Below are positions 44,590-56,229 of a stretch of DNA of 64,000 nt, piece by piece. Origin of the DNA: Blasia pusilla (Eukaryota > Marchantiophyta > Marchantiopsida > Blasiales); contig CM114272.1 in NCBI GenBank assembly GCA_050084515.1, positions 13,330,001-13,394,000 of the forward strand, written 5' to 3'. A program made the translations under genes and the position numbers. Numbering within the stretch: the stretch's first letter is position 1; each line of letters starts with the position of its first letter. The notes under the pieces are model-generated. The model had not been told where the DNA came from. It did not search any database and was given only the letters and a program-made list of their open reading frames with translations.

Positions 44590-46242
44590 TGATGTGCGGT
44601 GCACGTCCAACGGTCCGATGCGGCATTGGCGGCACGGAACGGCTATAAGCGGCCCGGCACTTGGCATCGGGTGCGGCACTCGGCAGCATACCCTCTTCAA
44701 TAAAAAATTCACACGCTCTGCTCCTTAGTGGAGGAGCGGCTCCGCGATCGAGACGGTGCGGTGTGGCCACGAGCGGCACGGCGTGGAAACCGGCGGTGCG
44801 TTGCAACTATGGGCATCACGACACAGTACTCGATCGTCGTCGAGCGGCTAGCACTCACAACATAGCAGCATGAATTCAAACACCATAAGCCGAGGTCACT
44901 TGCCATCGCAGACGAAACTGCGATGATAGTGGCGGCCAAACCAAAGTATGTGGTGGCAGCCCAAGTAAGAGAATCAACGGTGGTCGTCGAAGACCCTCCA
45001 CTCCGTAATCGCCGCAATGGCAACCAAAGGGTGGACAACGGACGAACACAGCTCAGAGTAGCGCTAGGCGGCGGCGGCGGCTGCCGACGGACAGTGGACG
45101 GTGGACGGTGGACGGTAGACCGTTGATGGTGACGGTTGACCATTGACGGTGACGGCTGCCACCGGTGCAGCGGTTGGTTTAGGGTTTGAATAATTTAACC
45201 CTAAAAATTGACTAGCAATGGAAATTTTGCAAGATTGACCATAACTTTTTGCTCGCAACTCCAAATTGCGCATCGTTTGTTACACAGCGTGCACAACTTC
45301 ACGATCTATGACGGCACCAAAAATATTTTGAATCAACCATTCCATTAAAAGTTTACGGGGACTGTTGTAAAGCCCAATGTCTCTTTCTCCTAAATCCTAA
45401 ACCCTAAACGCTTCCACGCTGATTTCTCCCAACAAAAATGTAAAACCTGTGAGAAAACAAATCAGTAAGCTACATGGTGCTCTTGAGAGCTCTAGCATAG
45501 AGCAATCCGCCCCCATACTCAATTCCTATTGAAAATTGGGCAACGCTTCCGCGTGCCACTCTCCCGTACAAAAAATCAGCAAAGCAAAACAACAAACTCG
45601 CACGGCTCTTGCTCCGGTGAGCACTCCCATGAGCCATGAAGCGGGGAACACAGTCCCCTTCCTTGCACCAAACATTGAGCAACCAGTGAGCTCCCTCATG
45701 AAGCTCTCACTCATTCATTCTCTCTTTGTAAAATAAGATCCAATCTCTCTCACAACACCATAGTTCTCACATGTGTGCACTCTCATATGTGTCTCTCAAT
45801 GTCAAACCGAACCCACTCTCCTAATGAGAGGCTTGGGTTACACACACAAGGCAAGCAAGACCATAGCTCCGCCGCCTCATGCCAAGAGGTTCAACAAAGA
45901 GAGAATAAGCTCTCTAGGTCTCTCTCCTTGAGGTATACCCCTTCTCCCAAGCTCTCTCCATGGTAACATATGCTCCAAAGTCACCTCCTTGGCTCTTGAC
46001 ATGATGTAGGAGGTCAAGGGTTACTTACCAAAATTAGAAAGTCGATCATATACTCAAAATAGTACTTACCTAAAATAGCAAGTTCCTCAATATGGCTCCA
46101 AATGAGCCGAAATGAAAGGGAAACTTGCTCTCTCAGGTTTCCCAAGGCCTTAGTAGGTCATCCTCAACCTCTTGAGTCTGTCCTCCACTACTCGCAAAGG
46201 CACTCTACTAGATCTCATCAATCTATCCTAAAAGACATGACA
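44590..46242 (-). repeat. 5' LTR (plus leader) of G1 copy F
   Basis: On the minus strand runs from TGTCATGTC (46242) to about 44590, immediately before the G1 Gag start. Matches 5945-7865 over most of its length. The GC-rich Gag-proximal part (44600-45160) includes a (GGC)n run at 45070-45085 and GGACGGT tandem copies at 45100-45118. The true LTR/leader boundary and the primer site are not clear. Confidence 0.65.
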
Positions 46243-46614
46243 GTTGAGAGGTAGAGAAAGAAGTAAAAATAATTGTATCTTAGTACATAGGAAAAGGGAA
46301 GAAGTGATTTAAGGGTGAAGTCAAATGAAAAATTTATTTACTCGATGATGATGTAAGATTTATGGATCTTAGTGGAATATAAGCCAAATGCAAGATAATT
46401 TTACTGAATTGATAATTGGTTTAAGGGGTTAGTGGAGTGGAAAAAAAAAAAGATTCAACCACCGTCGTCTATGTGATGACCGTTTACTATCAATCGTCGC
46501 TACTTAGCTATCATCAATGGATGAGTTTGGGTTTCAAGGTGTGCTCTGCCATGCATAGTGATTGGTAGCCATTCGATGATGATCGAGTACCATACTTTGA
46601 TGCCTCTAATCGCA
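46243..46614. other. No gene recognised
   Basis: Short AT-rich stretch between the G1 LTR and the copia LTR. It does not match the integrase sequence found on the other side of the copia element. Confidence 0.45.
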
Positions 46615-46961
46615 TGTTGGATTCTCAACATCCACTTCTCTAAGCACCATTAATATGATGGGCCCCCTTGTATGAGGAGAAGCCTAGATTGATGGTTCCG
46701 ACTTAGACGTCGAAGGAGTTATAGTTATCCTGATGGAAAAATTTTCTATTAATAGAAATGAAGAACAATAGGTAAAAACCCTAGTTTCCCGAGTAGTGAT
46801 ATAGTGCGAAGCCGTAGAGGTAGCACATTCTCGTATATCGAGTTATCTCCATGTTCAGGTTCCATCGAAACTCTTATGTGAGCGCATGGACAGTTAGGCC
46901 ACTTTGTATCTCTAGATCTTGTAAAGATTTTAGTGATTTTGTCACTTCCTATTTTCTCACA
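46615..46961 (+). repeat. 5' LTR of the copia element
   Basis: 347 bases, TGTTGGATTC…TTCTCACA. Shorter than the 3' LTR by one deletion of about 75 bases after GACTTAGACGTCGAA(G/T)GAGTT. Followed by TAGTATCAAACC, a decayed form of the initiator-Met primer site TGGTATCAGAGC. Confidence 0.88.
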
Positions 46962-47033
46962 TAGTATCAAACCGATAGGTTTTCCAGTATTTTGTATATG
47001 GCGATCTAGTATGTTTGCACAAAATCTTGAGAG

Positions 47034-47870
47034 ATGGCTACTTCTTCGTCAGTTCGTGCTCGCCCTCCTCCGCTGGGTGAAGGGAAGTTAGATGGGTCTA
47101 ACTATACATCGTGGAAGTTCAAAATGAGAACTGTCCTCGAATCATTTGAGATCTAGGAGACGGCCATAGGAGTTGATTTGAATCCACAAGCTACTTTGAG
47201 TTTTGTATGTTCATCTTCATCTGGTGATATCGATCCTATTGTATTGCTGGCATGGAAACGCATAAAGGTTCATGCTATATATGCGATTGTCACGAATGTA
47301 ACTGATACTGTCATGACTCTTATTCAACATACAACCACTGCTGCTGAGGCGTGGAACATTATGAAAAATCAATCTGAAACAAGGAATAAGACTCAGATTC
47401 ATAATCTAGAGAATCAGCTTACGTGCAAGAAATTTTCAGAAGGAGAAAGCGCGGAGCAATTTTTGACAAGGATCAAGAATCTTCAAGGTCAGATGGCGTC
47501 CGTAGGAATTTCAAAGTCTAGCAAAGATTTGGCACGTCGGTGCATAAGGATTTTGCCTCCAAGGTATGACAGTTTGGTCACTGCATTGAATACTCAAGTA
47601 AGACCCACGCCGCTTACTTTTGAAAAATTTAGTGCAATGTTGGTAGAAGAGGAAATGTGCTTCAAAGCAAGAGAGGGAAGTGATGCAACATTTATTGCCA
47701 ACGTTCAGAGAGGTAGAATCAGGATTAGAGTTCAAATGTCAAGAAGAAATTTCCAAGGAAAGCCTTCAAATGCTTTTATTATGGAAAGCTAGTTCATCTA
47801 TTCAAAGATTGTAGAAAGAGGAGTCAGGATGAGAAGAACGGTTGTTTAAGACCTAAGAAAGAGTCTGGAA
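47034..47870 (+). pseudogene. Gag of the copia element
   Basis: From ATG at 47034: LDGSNYTSWKFKMRTVLESF with TAG (47154-47156) where Trp is expected, then an open frame through AWNIMKNQSETRNKTQIHNL and GESAEQFLTRIKNLQGQM, ending at 47792. In a shifted frame a zinc knuckle CFYYGKLVHLFKDC follows, where the second Cys is Tyr. Typical UBN2-type copia Gag, damaged by G-to-A changes and one frameshift. Confidence 0.82.
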
Positions 47871-49550
47871 GTTTTGTAGAACTAGGAGAACATGAAGTAG
47901 ATGTTTGGGTAGCAATCGAAGAGTTTTACACACAGACAAAAAATTCCACTAAGTCAAAGAGTGAAGATGCATGGGTGCTCGATAGTGGAGTATCTAGGCA
48001 TATGACCAATCATGATGATTGGTATAGCTCCTTACAGCCATTACAAGAGCCCATCGTTGTTACTGTTGGAAATAATGCAAAGTGCCCTATAGAAGAGAAA
48101 GGCAAAATTTCTTTAGTCTCACAAAAAAGAGATGAAAAGAAGTTAATTGATGTACTGTACATACCAGAGTTGAAGCGAAATTTGATTTTAATAGCAGTAT
48201 TATGTGATCGTGACCTAGAAGTTCATTTCAAGAAAATTGGAGCCGTCATTGAGGATGCCAATGGGAAAGTAGTGGGTGAAGGTATACGACATGGAAATAT
48301 CTATAAGTTGTATGCTTTCGCGACAAGTATAGATAAAAATCTTAGTAGTAGTAAGTTGTGGCATGAAATATTTGGTCACCTAAGCTTTCCCTTACTAAGT
48401 CAGATGCAGAAATATGGCATGGTTGTTGATTTACCAACAATTTCCGGAGTGTCAGATACATGTGAAGCTTGTATGATGGGCAAGCAACACCGACAACCAT
48501 TTCTACAAGAGTCCAACAATAGAGCAAAGGCTCCTCTAGAGCTGATTTATGCTGACCTTTGTGGTAAAATGAGAACAGTGGCATTAGGTGATTCTTCCTA
48601 CTTCTTTTTAGTTGTCGACGACTATAGTAGGAAGATGTGGGTGTAGTTCCTTCAAGATAAGGCAAGTGCTTTTGGAAAATTTAAAGTATGGCACAAGCTA
48701 GTTGAGAATGAGACAAGAAAGAAGGTACAAAAGCTTCGCACCGATTGAGGAGGATAATTCTTATCAACAAAATTCAATAAATATTTGGGGAAGCATGGAA
48801 TCAAACGACAATTAACCATCGCACATACATCACAACAAAATGGAGTTTTTGAGAGTCGAAACCGTACAGTGGTGGAGATGGCAAGATGTATGATGAAAGC
48901 AAAAGGTTTGACAAAAGGATTTTGGGGTGAAGTTGTTAATACTGTCGTTTACATTCTAAATAGAAGTGCTACCAAGTCAGTGCAAGGCATGACTCCTCAT
49001 CAATTATACTCAGGTAAGGTACCATCAGTCCAACATTTCAGGACTTTTGGTAGTGAGTGCTTTGTACATATTCCTGAAGCATCCAAGACCAAGCTGGAGT
49101 CCAAGAGCATGAAGTGCATCTTTATGGGATATAGTGATGAGTCTAAAGATTATCGTCTATGGTGTCCCGAGGCAAAGAAGATGCTTGTGGGTCGTGATGT
49201 GGTGTTCTAGGAACAGCCTCGTCAAGTGGCAGATATCAGTGCTCCGTCCACATTATCATCAAACAAAGAGATAACCCACCAAAGCACACCACCAATGTTT
49301 ACACCAGATCATCAAGAAGAAGAATTTGGTGATGATTACAAAGCGCAGCCTACTCTTCCACTACGGTCGTCATATCCTAAGTGGATAAAGCATCTCTTGG
49401 ATGGTAAGGATCCACCACAAATTGATGAAGTTGGTACACATCCAAGGAGATCCAAGAGACTAGAGGAGCAGAAAAGAGCTTCCGCATATCTCGTCAACAT
49501 GGCCTTGATGACATAGGTCTTGAAGGTGGAAGAGCCATCATGCTTGGATG
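47871..49550 (+). pseudogene. Protease and integrase of the copia element
   Basis: Protease WVLDSGVSRHMTN (47966 onward; usual form DSGASxH). Pre-integrase LWHEIFGHLSFPLLSQMQKY with CEACMMGKQHRQPF. Integrase core LELIYADLCGKM, YFFLVVDDYSRKMWV (then TAG), LRTD(stop)GG(stop)F for the second Asp, and THTSQQNG-like HTSQQNGVFESRNR for the Glu. It then runs through ILNRSATKSVQGMTPHQLY to PEAKKMLVGRDVVF and a linker cut at 49551 by the solo LTR. Stops near 48644, 48746 and 49208. Confidence 0.88.
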
Positions 49551-50558
49551 ATGTCGCGCCCCTACTCTCCTTGAACGTCAATCTTTAGTGTTGCGGAAGC
49601 GTACGTTCAGTAGGTCACGAACTCATCGCTGATTTGCACCCAAACACGCACTCTTGTTAGTCGGGTCTGGGCCAACCAGCGTTCCAACCCACAGAGTCCT
49701 CAACTCGGCGTCTCATCAAGCTCAACCTCCCTTAGTTCCTAGTTTCCAAAACATGGCAAGTCCTTCAAGACTTGGAACAGACTTCCTGGTTAGTCCAGGG
49801 ATCTGAAATGGCACTTGCGCGCCTAGCGATCCCAACTGTTCAACGGTCCTCGGGTGAGTTCCGAACCGAGACCCAAGTAATTGAGTCGCGGGGTGGAATC
49901 CAAGAGGGATGTCTAAAATCGCCTCAATGGACTTGGTGCAGGTTTTCCAACCCAACCCCCAAACTCGCGTTCCGTTCCATGCCCTTGGGCCGCCCTGCGG
50001 CGCCCAAAGTGGGGTTTGGGTTCAAGCACTCTCGGAGACCTTCCCCCTTACTAGTACTTTTGGGGTTCTCCAATAACCCCTCCCCTTTGGGAAAAGAGGG
50101 TCGGGCCCTTCATTGTGGCCCTCAACCCGACTCCACTTACAGTCGTTTTCGGGTTTTATCTCAGCCGCTGTTTATGCGTTTGCAACGATCTTTAGTGCGT
50201 TTGGACCGGCTCTCCATAAGCTTTCCAACGCACCCTTATTTGTTCCAAACGCATCTTGGAGCTAAAAGTTATGTCCATAAATACAGTCGGAAACTCTCAA
50301 ACGCTAGTGGCGTTCCAAATCCGGATCTTTCCTTTGGCAACCCACTTCCTAGACTCGACTTCTTTCAAGTCTCATTCCGCGTTTGGTCCAGGTTTCTCAG
50401 TCGTGACCATAACATTTGAAACGCGACTCCTCGCTCGCGTCTCGTCTCTTGTCTCCTCTTTGAGACAACTCCAACGCGCAAACCATCTTAGCGTGAGCCC
50501 GCTAATGTTCCAATGTTCCGCTTGGCACTTGTTTGGTCATGAGGGTCGCGACAGATGA
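49547..50558 (-). repeat. Solo LTR of gypsy family G2 with 5-bp target duplication
   Basis: LTR 49552-50553 (1002 bp) with inverted ends TGTCGCG…CGCGACA, flanked by GATGA at 49547-49551 and 50554-50558. Orientation is taken from 22.3 kb, where the same LTR end borders a Met-type primer site and Gag on the minus strand. It interrupts the copia pol between integrase and RT. No internal G2 sequence is present, so the element was removed by LTR-LTR recombination. Confidence 0.92.
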
Positions 50559-52062
50559 GGCCCTTGCTCATCCTTAATGGAGAGAGGCCATGCAGATGGA
50601 GATGGACGCTATTCAGAGAAATGAAACTTGGACTTTGGTTGAGAAGCCAAAGGATAGGAAGATAATATGCACCAAATGGATGTACAAGACCAAGTAAAAG
50701 TCGGACAATACATTGGATACATTCAACGCAAGGTTGGTTGCACAAGGATGCTCACAAATTGAATGTTTTGACTACTATGAGACTTTTGCTCCTACTGCAA
50801 GGATGACAACCATTCGAATTGTTCTAGCGGTTGTAGGAACAAGATGCTGGCTTGTATACCAATACGATGTGAAGTCTACCTTTCTGAACGGGAGTCTCAA
50901 GGAGGAGGTGTATGTATCTCAACCACTAGGTTTTGAGACATCCGGATCAGAAGAGAAAGTATGTTTACTTCATCGAGCATTGTATGGGTTGAAGCAAGCC
51001 CCAAGGGTATCATATCAACGAATAGATACATTCTTCCGAGAGAATGGTCTCATCAAGAGTCCGTCAAAATCAAATTTGTATGTGTTTTGCGAATATGGGA
51101 TGTATATGTTGATAGTCTTGTACGTGGATGATCTGATCATCACAGGAGACCATAGTAAGAAAATAGAGGAAATGAAGGGAGTGTAGAAATCTGAGTTTGA
51201 AATGTCAGATTTAGGTCTTTTGCACTACTTTATAGGGCTGGAGATTTGGCAACACTTAGATTCTATTTCTCTCTCTCAGCATAAGTATGCTAGAGAAATC
51301 TTGAAGACATTCGGGATGACAGAGTGTAAGGAATTGGTCTCGCCAATGGAGGTAGAGTTGAAACTCTCGATGGAGGATGTTTCACCATTGGTAGATGAAA
51401 AGTTGTACAGAAAGCTTGTAGGCAGTTTGATATTTTTATGTAACACTAGACTAGACATTAGCTTCACTGTGGGAGTGTTGAGTAGGTTCTCAACTAAGCC
51501 TCGTGAGAACCATTGGAAGGCAGGGATGCATGTGTTGAAATACATCAAAGGCACTATTGAGTACGGCATCACCTATGGACCAAGGAAGGAAATGACAGCT
51601 TTTTGTGACTCAGATTGGGTAGGAGATTTAGATTCTCGGAGATAAGTTTCGGGTTATTGCTTCTTGGTAGGATCAGGTGTGGTGTCATGGGTCAGCAAGA
51701 AGCAACCTATAGTGGCTTTTTCTTCTACTGAGGTAGAGTACAAGGCGGCATGTTATGCTTCTTGTGAAGCAGTTTGGTTGAGATGGATATTAGAGGACAT
51801 AGGAGAAGCACCAGAAAGTGCTATTGGAATGTGGTGTGACAATCAGAGTTGCATTGCCATAGCACATAATCTGAGTTTTGATGCTCGTACGAAGCACATA
51901 GAGATCCAATATCATTTTGTTTGTGAGTTGATCGAGAGAGAGGTTTCGAAGTTAGTCTATTGTCCAATAGAGGATAACCGTGCAGACATTTTCACGAAAG
52001 CTTTGAGCGGAGATCAGCTTCACCGACATCTGAAGGGTCTTGGCATTGGTCCAAGACAGTAG
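50559..52062 (+). pseudogene. Reverse transcriptase and RNase H of the copia element
   Basis: RT: WREAMQMEMDAIQRNETW, RLVAQGCSQIECFDYYETFA, YQYDVKSTFLNGSLKEEVY, LYGLKQAPR and VLYVDDLIITGD with intact YVDD. A TAG at about 51184 precedes KSEFEMSDLGLLHYFIGLEI. Then KYAREILKTFGM, LYRKLVGSLIFLCNTRLDI and RNase H FCDSDWVGDLDSRR, (TAA) VSGYCFLVGSGVVSWVSKKQ, STEVEYKAACYASCEAVWL and ADIFTKALSGDQ to the stop at 52060. Three or more stops, otherwise collinear. Confidence 0.9.
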
Positions 52063-52081
52063 TCCACATGAGAGTGGATAT

Positions 52082-52510
52082 TGAAGGGGGTGTTGGATTC
52101 TCAACAACCACATCTCTGAGCACCATTAATTTGATCGGCCCCCTTGTATGAGGAGAAGCGTAAATTGATGGTTCCGACTTAGACGTCGAATGAGTTCTAG
52201 TAATATGACATAGGTGGTTTATGGAGTAGCGTTACTAGGATTATCCAACCCTATATTGTATCAGGGTAGGAGGCACCCTGATGGAAAAAAAATCTATTAA
52301 TAGAAACGAAGAAAAATAGGTAAAAATCCTAATTTCCCGAGTAGTGATATAGTGGGGAGCCACAACGGTAGCGCATTCTCATATGTCGTGTTATCTCAAT
52401 GTTCAAGTTCCATCGAAGCTCTTCTGTGAGCGCACAGACGGACTAGGCCACTTTGTATCTCTAAGTTTTGTGAAGATTTTAGTGATTTTATCACTTTCTT
52501 TTTTCTCACA
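52082..52510 (+). repeat. Polypurine tract and 3' LTR of the copia element
   Basis: TGAAGGGGG at 52082-52090 followed by the 420-base LTR 52091-52510 (TGTTGGATTC…TTCTCACA), the longer and probably complete version of the 5' LTR. Confidence 0.88.
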
Positions 52511-53033
52511 TTCCAATGCGCCGTTGATTGTTGTGTCGTGCCGCTAGTGGCCGCACATGTAGGAGGTTTGAGCATGTTCAGCACCTAAGGGAGTATAACT
52601 TGATCACTGGTGAAGTTTCAATTTTGTAGGACCTTTACCTTTGATGGAGCGCCGTTATGTGTTGGTGATGGTCGAGCACTTCTTGAAATGGATAGAGTTG
52701 GTTGCATTGCTTGACAAAGCGAGTGAGGGATTAGCATATGCCTTCCTAGATTGATTGTTGAGTTATTATGGCACATTAGATGAGATCTTGAAAGACCAGG
52801 ATATGGAGTTTCGCAAGGAATTTCAGAGCTTGTGGGATTAGACGTTGATTGATCACTGCTCTACTTCGCGATATCATCTTGAGGAGGATGGATTGGTAGA
52901 GAGAGTTATGCACACGATGAAGAGAGTTTTACGCAAGTATTGCTTGCATGAGGGTTGGATCACCTAGGATATAAGGACCTACAGTAACCATGGTTGGCGA
53001 TGGAATACAGATTCAATAGGCATGCATCCTTAA
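52511..53033 (+). pseudogene. Integrase of G1 copy C, first part
   Basis: Just after the copia LTR: remnants of the zinc domain (WPHM), then FVGPLPLMERRYVLVMVEHF, LKWIELVALLDKASEG, LKDQDMEFRKEFQSL (second Asp), YHLEEDGLVERVMHTMKRVL (Glu) and RKYCLHEGW. It ends in WRWNTDSI/LAMEYRFNRHASL at about 53030. There are stops at several Trp/Arg/Gln positions. The same integrase appears in copy E. Confidence 0.82.
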
Positions 53034-53464
53034 TGTGAAGTCTATTAGGATAGATCAACGAGATCTAGTAGAGTGCCTTTGGAGGTAGTAGAGGACAACC
53101 TCAAGAGGTCGAGGATGACCTTTTGAGGCCACGGGTAACGTGAGAGAGTAGGTTTCCCTTTCGTTTTGGCTTATTTGGAGCCATATTGAGGAACTTACTA
53201 TTTTGGATAAGGTATCGTTTTTTATAGTTGACTTTCCATTTTGGGAAGTGGCCCTTGAGCCACTACAACAGGTCAAGAGCCAAGAAGGTGATCTACAAGC
53301 ATAGGTTACTGTGGAGAGAGCTTGGGCGAGGGAAGGGGATATACCTCCAAGAGAGAGAGAAAGAGAGTTTGAGAGCTCATTCTCTCGTAGTTGAACCTCT
53401 TGGCATGAGGCGGCGAAGCTATGGTCCTCCTTTCCTTGTGTGTCTAACCCAAAACTTTCATTAG

Positions 53465-53497
<33 letters not shown>

Positions 53498-53665
53498 GTG
53501 CATATTTGTGAGACTATGTGATGGAGAATTCCACTTGATTTATTCAAGATATTTTGGTACTTCTCGTCGTGTTGTGTGGATTCCATGAAATAGGATTGGA
53601 TCGTGTATGTTTGTATGTGCATCTCGTGACAACAATGTATGTTGTGTAGCAATGTGTATGCGCAT
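53034..53665 (+). repeat. G1 LTR inserted in G1 integrase
   Basis: Starts TGTGAAGTCTATTAGGATAG (compare TGTCATGTCTTTTAGGATAG of the 46.2-kb copy) and ends near GTGTATGCGCA. Integrase resumes behind it, so it is an insertion. It contains a (GA)n run at 53464-53495. A target duplication is not clear. Confidence 0.6.
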
Positions 53666-53860
53666 GGCTTTAGCGTTTTTCTCTCCTTATTTGTTGCTTT
53701 ATGGCGGAGAGCTTGATTTACCCATGGCTATTTGTGATGATGTTGGTGAGATATTGTGACTCGATGACCTAGATATATGGATGCAAACATATTCTCAAGC
53801 ATGTTCTTAGATGGAGAAGTATAAGTTTTTTTGGAGAATTATGCCCGTAGCATTTTCCCA
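53666..53860 (+). pseudogene. Integrase of G1 copy C, continued
   Basis: FSPYLLLYGGELDLPMAICD followed by LDDLDIWMQTYSQACS and WRIMPVAF, matching copy E after its integrase core (YLLYGQKRDLSMAIC, FRRVMPMAF). This part would lead to the PHD region, which is not found further on. Confidence 0.7.
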
Positions 53861-54904
53861 TCATGCCCTTTGGAAAAACATCCTCCCATCTTCCCTTTGT
53901 TCCTTAATAAAATCTTTTGTCCTTCCTATGCTTCTCCTTTAAACTTTACATATTGACTACCTTCTATGGTAGTCATTTATCTCTTATGGTATAGAAAAGA
54001 TTAATGAGGATTTATTTTCTTGAAGCCATTGGCTTCATGAAAGACCATGGGTAGTATTATGGTGCAACAAAGATGAAGGATTACCTTACACTAATAGACT
54101 AGATATAGTTTCTTTATCTTATAAGTTATTTTTCTTTCTTTTATAATTGGATTTTGGTTATTAACATATTTCATTGCATCATTCTATGGAGTACAGTTTG
54201 CATCTCTTGAAAGTGATTGTGATTTTGAGATTGATATAGAGTTTTGAATGTTGTATCTTGATCATCAAGATATTTTATAGAGCAAGGTTGTGAACTTCGT
54301 TTGGTTGTTACGATTATTCTCTACTAGACTAAAGAACAATCGGTAGAGTCAAAGACTCCTAACATAGAAGTTACCCTAGAAGGGCTAAAATTAGCTTTTC
54401 ACAAACAGATTGCCCTTATGGAAGAAGGCATGCAATTCAATTGGGCCATTTTTCCTTTGCACTAGGGGATTTATTTTCTACGCTATAGTGGCAAATAAAC
54501 GTGACATATGGACATTCAAAGGAATTAGCTTCCTTCAAATGGATGGAAGCGAGTACCACAAGAGGTAGACATTTCCCATAGATACAATTCCTCTAAGAAA
54601 TAAATTTTCAATATGTATACTAACACAAAAAATACCCTCAAATTGACATCCACTTCATAAAAAATCCATTGGAAAATTCCAATGATGAGCTATACAAGAT
54701 TTGTTATCATGAGTAACCCTAATAATAGAGTGATAGTATCATAACCCTCATAACCAATGTGTGCCAACCTACAACATAATAATTATACTGGGCTCACACT
54801 AGGATGAGAATATATCACAGTATGATGAATGAGGTATAAGTTGTAGAAGTGAGATCCAAGCCTAATGAGTGTCAAAAATTATAATTTTTATAACTTGGAG
54901 AGGA
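53861..54904. other. AT-rich DNA, no gene recognised
   Basis: AT-rich, no coding frame above background and no repeat from elsewhere in the window recognised. Confidence 0.45.
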
Positions 54905-55320
54905 TGGTTACTTTTAAGGCAAGGAGGACCATAGCTCCGCCGCCTCATGCCAAGAGGTTTAACAAAGAGAGAATGAGGTCCAAAGCTCTTTCTCCTTATG
55001 TACATCTTCTTTCCTCTCCCAAGCTCTCTCGATTATAACCTATGCTTGCCAGATCACCTCCTTGTCTCTTGACTTGATAAAAGGGGGTAAAGGGCCACTT
55101 ACCAAAGTGGAAAGTCAACTCAATTCATAACAATAACTTACCAAAAATATTAAGTTTCTCTATATAGCTCCAAATAAGCCAAAATAAAAGGGAAACCTGC
55201 TCTCTCACGTTACTCGTGGCCTTAGCCAGTCATCCTTGACCTCTTGAGGATGTCCTCCAGTATCCTCGAAGGCGTCCTATCATAAACTCATCCATCCATC
55301 CATCCTCAATGATATGAGAG
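54905..55320 (-). repeat. G1 LTR start, copy D
   Basis: On the minus strand starts near 55320 (CTCATATCATTGAGGATGG) and contains the shared AGGTCAAGGATGAC, CATATAGAGAAACTTA and CATGAGGCGGCGGAGCTATGG stretches. It lies downstream of a G1 integrase tail in the same direction, so it is the beginning of that copy's 3' LTR. Confidence 0.65.
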
Positions 55321-55559
55321 TTTTTGTGCACATATACATTGCTGCACCATATACATCGTTGTCACTAAATACACACAAAACATACAAAACATCATACTAA
55401 CTTATGGCATCAAAACATCAAAACGATCGAGTACCAAAATATTTCTAATTTCCTCCCTAACTAGTGGTTAGGTCTCTCTAACTCTAGATAGTCATCTATC
55501 TCTATCTACCATGACATACATCTCTATGACCCTAAAAGCAAAAATACTGGGTGCTCATA

Positions 55560-55945
55560 TGGCCCCATCGTTAGTCGCATTTTTGTCATTCATATCACAA
55601 ACACAAAATTTTGGATCTATGACTATCTAGTATCTACTCTATTTACATATGGGGCACATCCATCGTCCTCAAGGAACCCTAATGAGATGTGGCATCAGAA
55701 ATTTCATGTGCCATCCTCTCAAACATCCGTCACACACTAGCATCATGGCTGCCCCATAGGAAGAACCACACAACATACAACATAAGCTTGTAAGAACTAC
55801 TACTAAGCTCGGATTAACTATACCGTCAATATTAGGAAGGTGGTATGGCGCACAATTACGCACATGGTCCTTCCAAACCATACCATCGTGTCTCTTTAAT
55901 AAGAGAACACTGAACGGCAAGACATCACACACTTTCAATCACTAT
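55560..55945 (-). pseudogene. Integrase tail with PHD finger, G1 copy D
   Basis: On the minus strand: VCDVLPFSVLLLKRHDGMVW, KDHVRNCAPYHLPNIDG, then a PHD-type finger: CMLCGSS, MMLVCDGCLRGWHMK, LMPHLIRVP, (stop) and GRWMCPIC at 55661-55642. Against the PHD consensus Cys4-His-Cys3, seven of eight ligands are present; the Cys after W-H-M-K is Phe. The same upstream and finger sequence occurs in copy E, where that Cys is kept. Known PHD fingers bind histone H3 tails. It takes the place where chromoviruses have a chromodomain. One in-frame TGA, probably from CGA. Confidence 0.78.
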
Positions 55946-56229
55946 TTAACTATTTACTCTCTTTATGAATTTCTCTTGTTATGATCCCCACTCAAGATGA
56001 TCAAAAATATTTATAACACAAATCTAACGACACATGTCAAAGGGAGTAGCCACAAAAAATTGCATCCTCTAATTAGCATATACACTTTGTGAACTCAAAA
56101 TAATTATATCATCCTCCTCTATACGAAGTATAAAGTGTGTATGGAAAATGCAATAGTGTTAACAAATTGGGATTCATATGCTATTTCAAAGTAAATCAAT
56201 TTAGGATAGATTTCATCTTTAAAATTTGG

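Larger units (their letters stand above)
46615..52510 (+). mobile_element. Ty1/copia element with both LTRs, split by a solo LTR
   Basis: 5' LTR, degraded primer site, Gag, protease, integrase, RT, RNase H, purine tract and 3' LTR in the order diagnostic of copia. A 1002-base solo LTR of G2 sits between integrase and RT. The bases flanking the two LTRs do not form a clear target duplication. The right flank is G1 integrase and the left is not, so one edge has been rearranged. Several in-frame stops (mostly TGG to TAG or similar) make it non-autonomous. Confidence 0.9.

Noticed and set aside
45070-45130. (GGC)n and GGACGGT repeats as a regulatory element
   Set aside because: Simple-sequence expansion in the GC-rich end of a G1 LTR block, not matched as an array in the 5.9-kb copy.
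45390-45415. Telomere-like CCCTAAA words
   Set aside because: Only two or three imperfect units inside an LTR; not an interstitial telomere array.
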